Assembly: GCF_000012985.1 (NCBI RefSeq)
Contig: NC_007645.1
Location: forward strand, 4,734,581-4,798,580
DNA length: 64,000 nt
Reading direction: 5' to 3'
DNA from: Hahella chejuensis KCTC 2396
GTDB lineage: Bacteria > Pseudomonadota > Gammaproteobacteria > Pseudomonadales > Oleiphilaceae
The position numbers were made by a program, and so were the translations under genes. Positions 28,624 through 37,868 of this stretch are shown here, one piece after another. Position 1 is the first letter of the stretch, and each line of letters opens with the position of its first letter. The notes beneath the pieces were generated by a model. The model was given only the letters and a program-made list of their open reading frames with translations, was not told where the DNA came from and made no database searches.

Positions 28624-30633
28624 ATGCCCGAGCTACGACGATACCGCCCGCCCCTTCGACAGCACTTGAAAATATGGCTGCCGCCCTTGCTGCTGAGCCT
28701 GCTTCTGGCTCTGGGTCTGTTGACGCCGGTTGGCCAGAGCATGGAAGAAGGCTTCGGATTGGATACGCTGTTTCACCTGCGTGGCGAGCGCACGCCTCCT
28801 CCCAAGGTGGCGGTGATCGCCATCACGGAAAACACCGCTGCGTACTTGCAGGCGCCAGCGCGCCTCACCGAGTGGCCTCGTTCAGTGTACGCAAAGCTGG
28901 TGGACGCACTGGACGCTCAACAAGTGGGCTTGATCGCGTTCGACATCTATTTCAGAGAAGCCCGCGACCCTGTAGCGGACGCCAGTTTCGCCGACGCCAT
29001 GACCCGCAGCGGCAAGGTGGCGCTATTCGCTTTCAGCATGCGCCGCATCACTAATGTGGATGGTCGGCGCATTGTCGAGGACAGCGTCAGCGAACCACTT
29101 CCCCTGTTCGCCATCGCAGCAACGACAACGGCGCCTTTCGCACTGCCGAAAGTGTCTTCCAAAATCAGCCGTTTCTGGTTGCGGCAACCCGCCAACCCGC
29201 CGCGCTGGGCGATGCCCTCGGCGGCGTTGTTGCAACGCGCCCCTGATCGCGAGGCCGCCGTCGCCCATCTGCAAGGACTGCAGCCCACACAGCTGTATAA
29301 CTTTTATGGTCCGCCCCGATCCATTCCCACCGTTTTCATGGAGAGCTTCCTGGCCCGCCCCAATGACTATGCCGAGTTATTGCGCGACGCCACTGTCTTC
29401 ATCGGGTATGCAGCGGAATATCAGCCCGACCAGCGCGATGGTTTTTACACTCCTTTCACGCCAGACACCGGCTTGGACATCAGCGGCGTGGAGCTGGCCG
29501 CCACCGCTTACGCCAACCTGCTTGAAAACAGCGCTGTGAGTTATCACTTGGGAGTTTGGTTCATCTCCGTGCTGATCTACGCCGCACTGGCGTTCACATT
29601 GAGCAACCTCGCCTCTCCCGGACGCGGACTATTGTTGTTGTGCTTGCTGGGCGCAGGCTACATGGCGCTGACATACGCATTATTCGCGCAAAGTTACTAC
29701 TGGCTTCCGTGGATGACGCCCGTCCTGGGCGTTACTCCCGCTGCGGCGCTACATGGCGTGTGGCGCCGCGTTAAAATTATCGACTTGCAGAAGCGTCGCC
29801 TGGAGCTGGCTTTTGGCCGCTATATTCCGGCGAATGAAATTAAACGCCTGGCCACTCAGCCGGGACTCCCGCAGCAGCAAAAGCTGTTCGGCGTTTGTCT
29901 CGCGACCGACGCCGCCGGGTATACAGCGCTATCCGAAAGCGTGCCGCCGGAAAGACTGAGCCAGATCATGGACAGCTACTACCAGGCGGTGCTATCGCCA
30001 ATACGCCAACATGGCGGCATCATTTCCGATGTAGCGGGCGATGGCGTGATCGCGCTTTGGCCGCATATCCCTACCGATAAGACCTGGACGATGATCGAGC
30101 CAGCACTAAAGGCTCTGCGCGCATCCATAGATCTGTTTAATCAACAGTATCCGGATACGCCGCTCCCCACCCGCATCGGTCTGCACGCCGGCGAGGTGGT
30201 GCTGGGTCATTTCGGCGCTTCCGACCACTTCGAATACAGAGCGATGGGCGACATCGTCAACACGACGTCGCGTATCGAGAACGCCAATAAACTACTGGGC
30301 ACGGACACACTGATCAGCGAAGCCTGCGCCGACATACAATCCCGTTCATTACGCACCCTGGGACGATTTCTGCTACAGGGCAAACAACAACCTGTCGCCT
30401 TGTTCAGCCTTATGCAGGATAACTGGAGTCATGAAAATGAAATCGCGTTTCGACAAGCGCTGCGCTGTCTGGATCAGGAGGACATTGCGCAAGCCCGAAC
30501 CATCTTTACGCGCTTGCACGAAAATAGCGCCGACTCCGTATGCAAATTTTATTTGCGCCAATGTGATGCAATATCTTCACAGTCAACATACAAAGGCGCG
30601 CCGGAATTTGTTTCCCTGCTCAGCAAGGCCTAG
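28624..30633 (+). CDS. CHASE2-domain class III adenylate/guanylate cyclase
   Basis: 669 residues: N-terminal membrane helix (~18-37), extracytoplasmic CHASE2 sensor (~45-310), three membrane helices (~310-390), then a class III cyclase catalytic domain (~430-600). Metal-binding aspartates lie in CLATDAAGYTALSE and ISDVAGDGVIALWP. The substrate and transition-state segment FEYRAMGDIVNTTSRIENAN is intact, so activity is expected. Start is the ATG at 28624; the frame extends to a TTG at 28552 with no clear ribosome site. Base-specifying residues favour ATP, but GTP is not excluded. Followed by the FecR/TPR gene. Confidence 0.9.
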   Translation: MPELRRYRPPLRQHLKIWLPPLLLSLLLALGLLTPVGQSMEEGFGLDTLFHLRGERTPPPKVAVIAITENTAAYLQAPARLTEWPRSVYAKLVDALDAQQVGLIAFDIYFREARDPVADASFADAMTRSGKVALFAFSMRRITNVDGRRIVEDSVSEPLPLFAIAATTTAPFALPKVSSKISRFWLRQPANPPRWAMPSAALLQRAPDREAAVAHLQGLQPTQLYNFYGPPRSIPTVFMESFLARPNDYAELLRDATVFIGYAAEYQPDQRDGFYTPFTPDTGLDISGVELAATAYANLLENSAVSYHLGVWFISVLIYAALAFTLSNLASPGRGLLLLCLLGAGYMALTYALFAQSYYWLPWMTPVLGVTPAAALHGVWRRVKIIDLQKRRLELAFGRYIPANEIKRLATQPGLPQQQKLFGVCLATDAAGYTALSESVPPERLSQIMDSYYQAVLSPIRQHGGIISDVAGDGVIALWPHIPTDKTWTMIEPALKALRASIDLFNQQYPDTPLPTRIGLHAGEVVLGHFGASDHFEYRAMGDIVNTTSRIENANKLLGTDTLISEACADIQSRSLRTLGRFLLQGKQQPVALFSLMQDNWSHENEIAFRQALRCLDQEDIAQARTIFTRLHENSADSVCKFYLRQCDAISSQSTYKGAPEFVSLLSKA

Positions 30634-30965
30634 TCCATTTATATGAGTTTGTTGGAATTTTTCCACTGAATTACCGGCACTAATACCTGGATTTATTGCT
30701 ACAATCCTCTCAAAGTATTTACATGACTATGCGACACTTTCTGAAGTGTTGAAGGAAGCCAAAAGACGGATGAGTTTCTCTGCAACCGGATTTAATCCTT
30801 AGGGATAAGTTCGAAACGCCGGAGCCACATCAAGATAAGAACATGGTCATATATCTGGGCGGATATTGAGCTTGCCGGAAGCTGTTCCCTGATCCGGCGC
30901 GTTGTCCTCACGTCGTTGTCAGCCTGAACATCAATAATAATGCGGAACCCGTTAAGGAGTTCGCC
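30634..30965. other. Leader region of the FecR-TPR gene
   Basis: About 330 bases. It contains a small perfect inverted repeat ACACTT / AAGTGT near 30735 and a TACAAT that could be a -10 element near 30700. No known riboswitch was recognised. Confidence 0.4.
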
Positions 30966-33900
30966 GTGGGCTTATTGCTGCGAGGCAAGTTACTGCGTCG
31001 TGTTTCAAAGGGAGCGCTGTTTTCCTTTAGCCTGACTCTGTCCGGCATCACCGTCGCCGCCCCTCCCTGCGCGGACTGGATGGGCAAAATCATCGCCGTA
31101 CAGGGAACACTGGAAAAGTCACTTCCTCAACAGTCTTGGACCTCGCTAGCGCCGGAACAATATCTCTGTCCTGGCGACACGCTCCGCACCGGGCAGGACA
31201 GTCGCGCATCCATTTACCTGCGCAACAACACGTATATGCGCCTGAGCCAGAACGCCATCATTCGCTTCCCCGTCAACGGCGAAAAAGAAAGCTTCTGGGT
31301 GCAACTCAAGCTAGGCGTCGCTCACTTTCTCAGTCGCATCGTCAACCGCTTTGAAGTCGACACTCCGTATGTTAACGCCATGGTGGAAGGCACCGAGTTC
31401 GTAGTAGAGGCGACGGAAAGCGGCTCCGTCACGGTGATCGAAGGCAAAGTGCTGGCTTTCACCGACACGGAAAGTTTGAGACTGACCCAGGGTGAACAAG
31501 CGCTCAGCGAGGCGGACAAACGCTTGCGCAGTTTAGAGGTCAATACTCAGGACACCGTCGCCTGGGCGATTTATTACCCTCCAGGCGCCGTGCTGACGGA
31601 GTTGGCCGCTATAAGCGATAGCCTCGTCGCCACCACGTTGACCCAGGCGCAGGAGATGACTGAGCGCCATCGGCCAGATGCAGCTTTACAAACATTACGC
31701 GCCGGCGCCGATGACGAGCCGTCCATAAAGCTGGCGCGGGCGGCGATATTGTTGACGTCCGGGCAACAGCAGGAAGCAGGCAGCCTGTTGGAGTCCCTGC
31801 AAAATGACCAGCGCCTGGGACATCTCGCCCTCGCCATGAAAGCCGTGCTCGCTGCGGTCAACAGTCAGTCTCAGCAGGCATTACAGCTGGCGCAGGACGC
31901 TGTCGCCCTGAACGCTGACAGCCCGTCAGCGCTGCTCGCCTTATCTTACGCCTGGCAAGCCAACATAAATCTGCCGGAAGCCATTGCCGCCGCCGAAAGA
32001 GCGACAGTGGCCGCGCCGCATAACGTTATCGTATGGACTCGCCTGGCGGAGCTACAGCTCACCTCTGGCGCTTACAGCAATGCAAAGTACGCCGCCAGCC
32101 GCGCCACGGAAATTGCGCCAACGCATCCTCAGGCGCAAATCGCCGAGGGCTTTATCGCGTTATTCGAGCATAAACTGGCGGACGCCGACGCCCACTTTCA
32201 GCGTGCGATCAAAGCTGATCCGGGCGTCCCTGACGCCTGGCTGGGACTGGGCCTGACCAAATTGCGCGGCGGCGATCTGGAAGCCGGTCGCAATAACCTT
32301 GAAGTCGCCGTCAGCCTGTCCCCCAACAACGCCGTATTGCGCAGCTACCTGGGCCGCGCCTACTTCGAAGAAAAGCGCAGCGACGACGCCGGCGAGCAAT
32401 GGTTGTTAGCGAAAGAGCGGGACTCGAAAGATCCAACGCCGTATTTTTACGATGGCGTCAACAAGCTCTTCAGCAACGATCCGGTCGGCGCCATAGAAGA
32501 ACTAGAGCAATCCAAGCAACTGAACCGCAATCGCGCCGTCTACCGTTCAGACGGGCTGCTGCAAAGCGACTCCGCCGCCCGCAGCGCAGCATTGGCTCGC
32601 GCCTATGGTGAAGCGGGCTTCGACCAGGCGGTGCTTTTAGAGGGCTGGGAAGCGCTCAGACAAGATCCGACCAGCGCCGACGGCCATCGTTTGTTGGCGG
32701 ATCGCTACCTGTCGCAACCCAATCATCAGGCCGCCCGGGTTTCCGAACTGATGCAGGCGCAGCTCTGGCAACCCGTCACCGCTTATCCGCTGCAACCGCA
32801 ACTCTACGAGACTGGACTACCTATCGTGGAAGGGCTTGGCCCCTCACGCAGCGGCGTCAATGAATACCATCCCTTGTTTCTACAAGATGGCGTTTACGGT
32901 CTGAGCAACGGCTTTGTCGGCAGCGACGACACCTGGGGAGAAGACATCGTCGTCTCTGGTTTACAGGGCCCGGTGAGCGCCAGCCTGGGCCAGTATCATT
33001 ATGAGAGCGATGGTTTTCGCAACGGGCAGGATCAAGATCAGGAACAGAATATCTACAACGGGTTTTTGCAGTGGCAGGTCCATCCCTCCATCAGCATTCA
33101 ATTGGAAGCGCGGAAGGCTGAAAAAGATGATCATCTGTTTAAGCTGAAAACCATTGCCCCAGACACCGATCCAGAGAGCCGCAGTGTAGATACGAAAACC
33201 TACAGAGTTGGCTTAGCCAGCCGCCTGGACAACCACAACAGTTGGCTGTTTTCCGCTATTCGCCAGAAGTTCGAGGAAGAGCAGGCGCTGGCTGCGGCAG
33301 ATACCGTTTCAGACCGTAAGCCGCGTACTTACGAGGTGCAGTATATCCATACCGCATCAAACTTCTATGCTCAAACCGGCGCCGGAAGGGCCTCGATTGA
33401 AACGAAAACGAACATTCAGAACCCTGCTGGATATATCAATAACGACGACGACATAACCCACCGAAATATATATACCTATTTTGGAATCCAGCCGACAGAA
33501 TCGATATTTTTATTGGTCGGCGCAGCCTACGATAATTTACAGCTTGAACGAACAAGCAACACTTTTATTGATTTTCCATTCCCGTTACCGGATATCGATT
33601 TAAGCGACAGCGCCACTGACGAAATTAAACAATGGTCCCCCAAATTCGGCGTTGAATTCACGCCAACTGAACAGCTTACTCTCCGATTGGCGACATTTAG
33701 ATCCCTCAAACGCGATATCGCCGCTGACCGCACCATCGAGCCAGCGCAAATCCTTGGTTTCAATCAGTTGTATGACGATCCCAACGGTTCAGATGTAAAG
33801 ACCTACGCCGCGGCAGTGGATTACAAGTTGGGCAGCCGCATTGGTGGGGGCTTGGAAGCGATGCGACGCACCGTGGATATTCGCCCAAGACTTCTGCAGA

Positions 33901-34361
33901 AAGAACCTGAAAGGCCGCACCATGAGTTTGAAAATTACAAGCTCTATTATTTTGGCGTACTTTCTCCTTCCGCTACAGTAGATATCGCCTATGAGTATGA
34001 AGACCAGGACCTGGAAGACAGTCAGTTTGGCACAGGGTCTATTTACCGGGCGAAAACACACAGCCTTCCACTGGGCGTAACGCTTTATCTACCCAGACAT
34101 CTCTCTATGCGAATGGAGAGCATATACACCGACCAAACGATAAAAGCGTCTTTCGCCTCTGATGATCAAAGAGACTTTAACGTCAATCTTTGGACTTTCA
34201 ATGTCCGCCTTGACTATAAACTGCCGCGCCGCTTTGGTGAGTTGCAGTTTGGCGTCGACAATCTCTTCGATAACAACAAAGAAATCCTGAACAGTGAGCT
34301 GGATTACCCAAGGTATTACCCGAAAAGATTCCTATACAGCCGCATACAGCTGTCTTTCTAA
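30966..34361 (+). CDS. Giant FecR domain-TPR-outer-membrane barrel protein
   Basis: 1131 residues. Signal peptide (GALFSFSLTLSGITVAA, cleavage near 32), FecR domain (~60-150: CPGDTLRTGQDSRASIYLRN, ARHFLS-like VAHFLSRIVNRFEVDTPYVN, AMVEGTEFVVEA). Then a long TPR array (~230-600, for example AWLGLGLTKLRGGDLEAGRN) and a C-terminal beta barrel (~680-1131). The barrel has alternating aromatic strands, ends in Phe and has a TonB-receptor-like close FGELQFGVDNLFDN. GTG start at 30966 with AAGGAG seven bases upstream. Likely an outer-membrane protein with a periplasmic sensing/scaffold half. Shares the operon region with the cyclase. Function not known; export or assembly of envelope material is only a guess. 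Confidence 0.85.
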   Translation: MGLLLRGKLLRRVSKGALFSFSLTLSGITVAAPPCADWMGKIIAVQGTLEKSLPQQSWTSLAPEQYLCPGDTLRTGQDSRASIYLRNNTYMRLSQNAIIRFPVNGEKESFWVQLKLGVAHFLSRIVNRFEVDTPYVNAMVEGTEFVVEATESGSVTVIEGKVLAFTDTESLRLTQGEQALSEADKRLRSLEVNTQDTVAWAIYYPPGAVLTELAAISDSLVATTLTQAQEMTERHRPDAALQTLRAGADDEPSIKLARAAILLTSGQQQEAGSLLESLQNDQRLGHLALAMKAVLAAVNSQSQQALQLAQDAVALNADSPSALLALSYAWQANINLPEAIAAAERATVAAPHNVIVWTRLAELQLTSGAYSNAKYAASRATEIAPTHPQAQIAEGFIALFEHKLADADAHFQRAIKADPGVPDAWLGLGLTKLRGGDLEAGRNNLEVAVSLSPNNAVLRSYLGRAYFEEKRSDDAGEQWLLAKERDSKDPTPYFYDGVNKLFSNDPVGAIEELEQSKQLNRNRAVYRSDGLLQSDSAARSAALARAYGEAGFDQAVLLEGWEALRQDPTSADGHRLLADRYLSQPNHQAARVSELMQAQLWQPVTAYPLQPQLYETGLPIVEGLGPSRSGVNEYHPLFLQDGVYGLSNGFVGSDDTWGEDIVVSGLQGPVSASLGQYHYESDGFRNGQDQDQEQNIYNGFLQWQVHPSISIQLEARKAEKDDHLFKLKTIAPDTDPESRSVDTKTYRVGLASRLDNHNSWLFSAIRQKFEEEQALAAADTVSDRKPRTYEVQYIHTASNFYAQTGAGRASIETKTNIQNPAGYINNDDDITHRNIYTYFGIQPTESIFLLVGAAYDNLQLERTSNTFIDFPFPLPDIDLSDSATDEIKQWSPKFGVEFTPTEQLTLRLATFRSLKRDIAADRTIEPAQILGFNQLYDDPNGSDVKTYAAAVDYKLGSRIGGGLEAMRRTVDIRPRLLQKEPERPHHEFENYKLYYFGVLSPSATVDIAYEYEDQDLEDSQFGTGSIYRAKTHSLPLGVTLYLPRHLSMRMESIYTDQTIKASFASDDQRDFNVNLWTFNVRLDYKLPRRFGELQFGVDNLFDNNKEILNSELDYPRYYPKRFLYSRIQLSF

Positions 34362-34390
34362 ATAAAAAACGTAAAAACAAGGAGACGATA

Positions 34391-34774
34391 ATGAAATTGA
34401 TGAAGCTGCTTTACACCCTGGCGTTGGGCTCCTCCCTTTCCCTCAGCGCCTGCGCTCATACTCCGGGAACCAAACCCAGCGACGGAGACCCAAACTTCCC
34501 TAACCATCCGAATACCGGGGAAAGACATGATGCTAAAAATGTGGATAAATACGCGCCATTCAGAATTACGATGACCAGTGACGGCAGGATGGTAGTACTG
34601 AACGAAAAAGGCGAGGAAATGCGCCCTAACGCAAAACTGCCTCTTAAAGTGGTGGCTCACTATATTGAATCAGCCGAGTCCACGATGATTATGCGCTACA
34701 GAGGCTCGCCAGAATATTATGTGCTGGAAGTGGGAGGCGATATCTATCATGTTCCCATTCCTCACACCCATTAA
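34391..34774 (+). CDS. Small lipoprotein of unknown function
   Basis: 127 residues with a lipoprotein signal peptide and lipobox LSAC (Cys21). Mature part is hydrophilic with C-terminal beta strands (STMIMRYRGSPEYYVLEVGG, DIYHVPIPHTH). AAGGAG seven bases before the ATG. Thirty bp after the FecR-TPR-barrel gene and likely co-transcribed, so it may be its partner. Its stop codon is the left arm of hairpin element A. No named family recognised. Confidence 0.75.
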   Translation: MKLMKLLYTLALGSSLSLSACAHTPGTKPSDGDPNFPNHPNTGERHDAKNVDKYAPFRITMTSDGRMVVLNEKGEEMRPNAKLPLKVVAHYIESAESTMIMRYRGSPEYYVLEVGGDIYHVPIPHTH

Positions 34775-34848
34775 TAATCAGGCGCATGGATGCGCCTGCG
34801 CGGCGGTTAGCCGCGGGAGACAGGGCCTGACATGCGCAGGCCCTGTCG
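34771..34848 (+). repeat. Hairpin repeat element, copy A (hairpins h1-h2-h3)
   Basis: TTAATAATCAGGCGC start; h1 CAGGCGCATGGATGCGCCTG (34779-34798), h2 CGCGGCGGTTAGCCGCG (34799-34815), h3 stem GACAGGGCCTG / CAGGCCCTGTC (34819-34847). It begins on the lipoprotein stop codon and ends 13 bp from the stop of the convergent permease, so it can act as a two-way terminator. Confidence 0.88.
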
Positions 34849-34860
34849 ATTTAGACGAAA

Positions 34861-36126
34861 TCAGATCATATCCTCAACTCGTTCAATATGCTCTTTGCGC
34901 CCAGCGGGCATCGGCAGTAGAACATTCAGAATAATGGCGACAAAGGCGCACAGGGATATTCCCTTCAGGCCTAACTCTCCATCTCCAATCACCATGCCGC
35001 CAATCCCGAACACCAGCGTGACGCCGACTATCACCAGATTACGCGCTTCACTCAAGTCCACTTGATGACGAATCAACGAGTTCATACCCACCGCCGCGAT
35101 GGAGCCGAACAACAGGCACAGTATGCCGCCCATTACAGGCGCAGGAATCGTTTGCAGCGCCGCGCCGAATTTACCGACAAACGCCAGCGCCACGGCAATG
35201 GCCGCCGCCCAGATCATGACTTTGGGATTATAGTTTTTGGTCAACATAACGGCGCCGGTCACTTCAGAATAAGTCGTATTAGGTGGTCCGCCAAACGCCG
35301 CTGCGACCGAAGTGGCCACGCCATCGCCGAGCAGCGTACGATGCAACCCCGGCTTCTTCAGATAGTTTTTGCCAGTCACAGAGCTGATCGCCAGGATATC
35401 GCCAATATGCTCCACCGCCGGCGCCAAGGCGACAGGGATCATGAACAGAATCGCTCCCCAACTGAACTCCGGCGCCACAAAAGCGGGCAGCCCGATCCAG
35501 TCGGCGTTAAGCACTGGCGTCATATCCACTACGCCAAAAGTCATCGACAACGCATATCCAAACGCCACGCCGCATAAAATCGGCAACAAACGCAGCAGCC
35601 CCTTGCCCATCACCGCCACAATCAGGGTCAACGCCAGCGCAGGCAGGGATATCATCAACGCCGTGTCATAGGGAACCAGTTGTAGAGCGCCATTACCGCT
35701 TTTACCCATCGCCATGTTGGCGGCCACGGGCGCCAGGCCAAGGCCAATGGACATAATCACCGGCCCCACCACCACCGGCGGCAACAGTCGATCCAGAAAG
35801 CCGGTTCCTCTGAATTTCACCGCCGCGCTCAGAGCCATGTAGGTCAAGCCGGTGGCGATCAGTCCTCCCATGGTGGCGGGCAGACCGAAAGTGGATTTCG
35901 CCGCCATGATCGGCGCGATAAAAGCAAATGAAGAAGCCAGGAATATGGGAACCTGGCCGCCAGTAATCAGGTGGAACAGCAGCGTGCCTACGCCGGCGGT
36001 GAACAATGCGACATTGGGATCAAGTCCGGTAATGAGGGGCATCAAAACCAGCGCGCCAAATGCGACAAACAGCATCTGCGCGCCAGCCAGCGCCTGTTTC
36101 CACAGCGGATCGGTCGTACTCATCAT
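34861..36126 (-). CDS. uraA: Uracil/xanthine permease (NCS2 family, UraA-like)
   Basis: 421 residues from the preferred ATG, with 14 hydrophobic segments of the NCS2 fold. Recognisable UraA features: the substrate-site helix with PVALAPAVEHIGDILAISSV (conserved Glu and His in the middle) and GGPPNTTYSEVTGAVMLTKN. Proton-coupled import of uracil or xanthine is the family function. Start taken at 36126 (MMSTTDPLWKQA), with AGGA eight bases upstream; a longer frame to 36255 is open but adds Arg-rich sequence. Confidence 0.93.
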   Translation of the reverse strand: MMSTTDPLWKQALAGAQMLFVAFGALVLMPLITGLDPNVALFTAGVGTLLFHLITGGQVPIFLASSFAFIAPIMAAKSTFGLPATMGGLIATGLTYMALSAAVKFRGTGFLDRLLPPVVVGPVIMSIGLGLAPVAANMAMGKSGNGALQLVPYDTALMISLPALALTLIVAVMGKGLLRLLPILCGVAFGYALSMTFGVVDMTPVLNADWIGLPAFVAPEFSWGAILFMIPVALAPAVEHIGDILAISSVTGKNYLKKPGLHRTLLGDGVATSVAAAFGGPPNTTYSEVTGAVMLTKNYNPKVMIWAAAIAVALAFVGKFGAALQTIPAPVMGGILCLLFGSIAAVGMNSLIRHQVDLSEARNLVIVGVTLVFGIGGMVIGDGELGLKGISLCAFVAIILNVLLPMPAGRKEHIERVEDMI

Positions 36127-36329
36127 GGATGTTTTCCTACCTGAAAAAGCGAGTGTGTTTTTTGGCTTAAGCAAAACCCGTGCAATATAACGAAAGGCGC
36201 GCGCAAGGTCACGGCGAACCGCGCCTCCAACAGGGACTTTCCCGTTATTAAGCATTTACATTTCACTTGCCAAAAGCCGAAATCACTATAAAATCGGCGC
36301 ACCTTTCCACTGGTCACATATCACCCAAT

Positions 36330-37574
36330 ATGTCAGCCGCTGTTCCGCTGCATCCTGACGCCGTCTCTGAGCGGGACGATCTGGATTTACGTCAACGCTT
36401 CCAATCCCTCGACGCCCTTCTTGCCGTGCATGAGAATTTCTGGAAACCCCGCCCCTTTGAAGAGGTTCTTCCGAATTGGCGTCATACGCACCCGGAGCTC
36501 TATAACGCAGTCATTAGTCTGTCTGACACAGTGGTCGAATCCTGCTCCGCCGAACCAGCCCGGTTTCAGGCGATCGCTCATCCTTTTCTGCCCTGGCTGC
36601 AGGAGTTGGCGCGGGCCAGTGAGTTAGTCGCCGCGCCAAGTCGTTCTCTGACGTTTTCACCTTTTGACGCGCTGCACGCCCCTGGGCGCAAATGGCGTCA
36701 GGTTACCGCCTTCGCCGCCGCCCTTCCGCCACTGAGCGGACCCGTTCACGACTGGTGCTCAGGCAAAGGCCATCTCGCCCGGGCCGTAGCGGACGCCAAC
36801 AACGTCGAGCTGTTCTGTTTTGAACTGGACGCCCAGTTATGCGAAAGCGGCCAGACATTGGCGGACAAACAGAAACTGCCGATTCGCTATATTCGACAAG
36901 ACTTGCTACAACCGTTCGACTCCCGCAGGGAAGAGTATCGCGGCGGTTGGCGTTTGGGCTTACACGCCTGCGGACAGCTGCACGTAAACCTGTTGCGCGC
37001 CAGTGTGGACAGCGCGGCGGACGGCGTCGCCATCGCGCCTTGCTGTTATCACAAACTCTGTCTCGGCGAGCAATACCAACCGCTCTCGAAGACCGCCCGT
37101 GAGGCCAAACTGACCTTATCTCTGAAGGATGTTTCGCTGGCGGTGCAGGAAACGGTGACCGCTTCCGCGAAAGAGCGCGCACAAAGAGAGAAAGAAAGCC
37201 AATGGCGTCTGGGGTTTGACCAGCTACAACGCCAATTACGGAGCCAGGACGAATACCTTCCCACGCCCTCTTTGCCCAAAGCAATGCTGAATGGCGACTT
37301 CAACGCTTTCTGCGCATGGGCGGCGCGTGAAAAACACCTCACTCTGCCCACAGATATCGATTACTCTCACTTCGCGGAAACCGGCCGTTCACGCTACCGC
37401 GAAGTGCGCAGATTAGAACTGGTGAGGCATCTTTTTCGCCGACCACTGGAAATCTGGCTGGCGCTGGATCGCGCTCTGTTTTTACAAGAGCGGGGCTATG
37501 AGGTGACAGTGCGGGAATTTTGCAGTCGCGAGATAACGCCTAGGAATATTTTGATAACAGGACAACTGTTGTAG
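36330..37574 (+). CDS. SAM-dependent methyltransferase (METTL25/Methyltransf_32-like)
   Basis: 414 residues. Motif I lies in VHDWCSGKGHLARAVADANN (~130-150). A downstream HACGQLHVNLLRASVDSAAD and IAPCCYHKLCLGEQ carries the HACG and CCYH signatures of the Methyltransf_32 family, related to tRNA methyltransferases. Target not known. Start set at the ATG (MSAAVPLHPD); a TTG at 36267 would add 21 residues. Divergent from uraA. Confidence 0.82.
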   Translation: MSAAVPLHPDAVSERDDLDLRQRFQSLDALLAVHENFWKPRPFEEVLPNWRHTHPELYNAVISLSDTVVESCSAEPARFQAIAHPFLPWLQELARASELVAAPSRSLTFSPFDALHAPGRKWRQVTAFAAALPPLSGPVHDWCSGKGHLARAVADANNVELFCFELDAQLCESGQTLADKQKLPIRYIRQDLLQPFDSRREEYRGGWRLGLHACGQLHVNLLRASVDSAADGVAIAPCCYHKLCLGEQYQPLSKTAREAKLTLSLKDVSLAVQETVTASAKERAQREKESQWRLGFDQLQRQLRSQDEYLPTPSLPKAMLNGDFNAFCAWAAREKHLTLPTDIDYSHFAETGRSRYREVRRLELVRHLFRRPLEIWLALDRALFLQERGYEVTVREFCSREITPRNILITGQLL

Positions 37575-37579
37575 TAAAG

Positions 37580-37644
37580 AATAACATTTTGTATTGAATA
37601 CTTTACACATCTCGCCATTCTCGCCGATACAACAAAATGTTATT
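37580..37644. repeat. 13-bp inverted repeat upstream of the PEP-CTERM gene
   Basis: AATAACATTTTGT (37580-37592) and its perfect complement ACAAAATGTTATT (37632-37644), 39 bp apart. It lies 30-95 bp upstream of the candidate sigma-54 promoter, where activator sites usually lie. It could instead be a long hairpin after the methyltransferase gene. Confidence 0.6.
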
Positions 37645-37673
37645 TACATGAAATGCAAAACAACACACAATTA

Positions 37674-37689
37674 TGGAATATATTTTGCT
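37674..37689 (+). promoter_or_regulatory. Candidate sigma-54 (RpoN) promoter
   Basis: TGGAATATATTTTGCT has GG and GC separated by 10 bases as RpoN promoters require (consensus TGGCAC-N5-TTGCW). The -24 element departs at two bases. It is 180 bp upstream of a PEP-CTERM gene; RpoN control of such genes by PrsK/PrsR is known in exosortase-bearing bacteria. Confidence 0.5.
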
Positions 37690-37868
37690 TTATATTCTAG
37701 TCCTGATTCAGTACGTTACTTTGCTGAGTAAAGATCCGCACAGTGTCATGGAAAGATACTTCCGCCTGTCGATTACTGCCGGGTTTTGACCAGAAAAGGC
37801 GCTTTAAAGCGCATGATTTAAAACCAAATCCACTACTAAGAATAACCTGCCACATTGGAGGTGTTTCA

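Noticed and set aside
30640-30960. Leader of the FecR-TPR gene considered as a cyclic di-GMP riboswitch
   Set aside because: The conserved GEMM core bases and paired stems could not be found.
34771-34848. Copy A considered as an ordinary intrinsic terminator only
   Set aside because: Three hairpins in order recur at distant sites in both orientations, so a dispersed repeat family explains it better.
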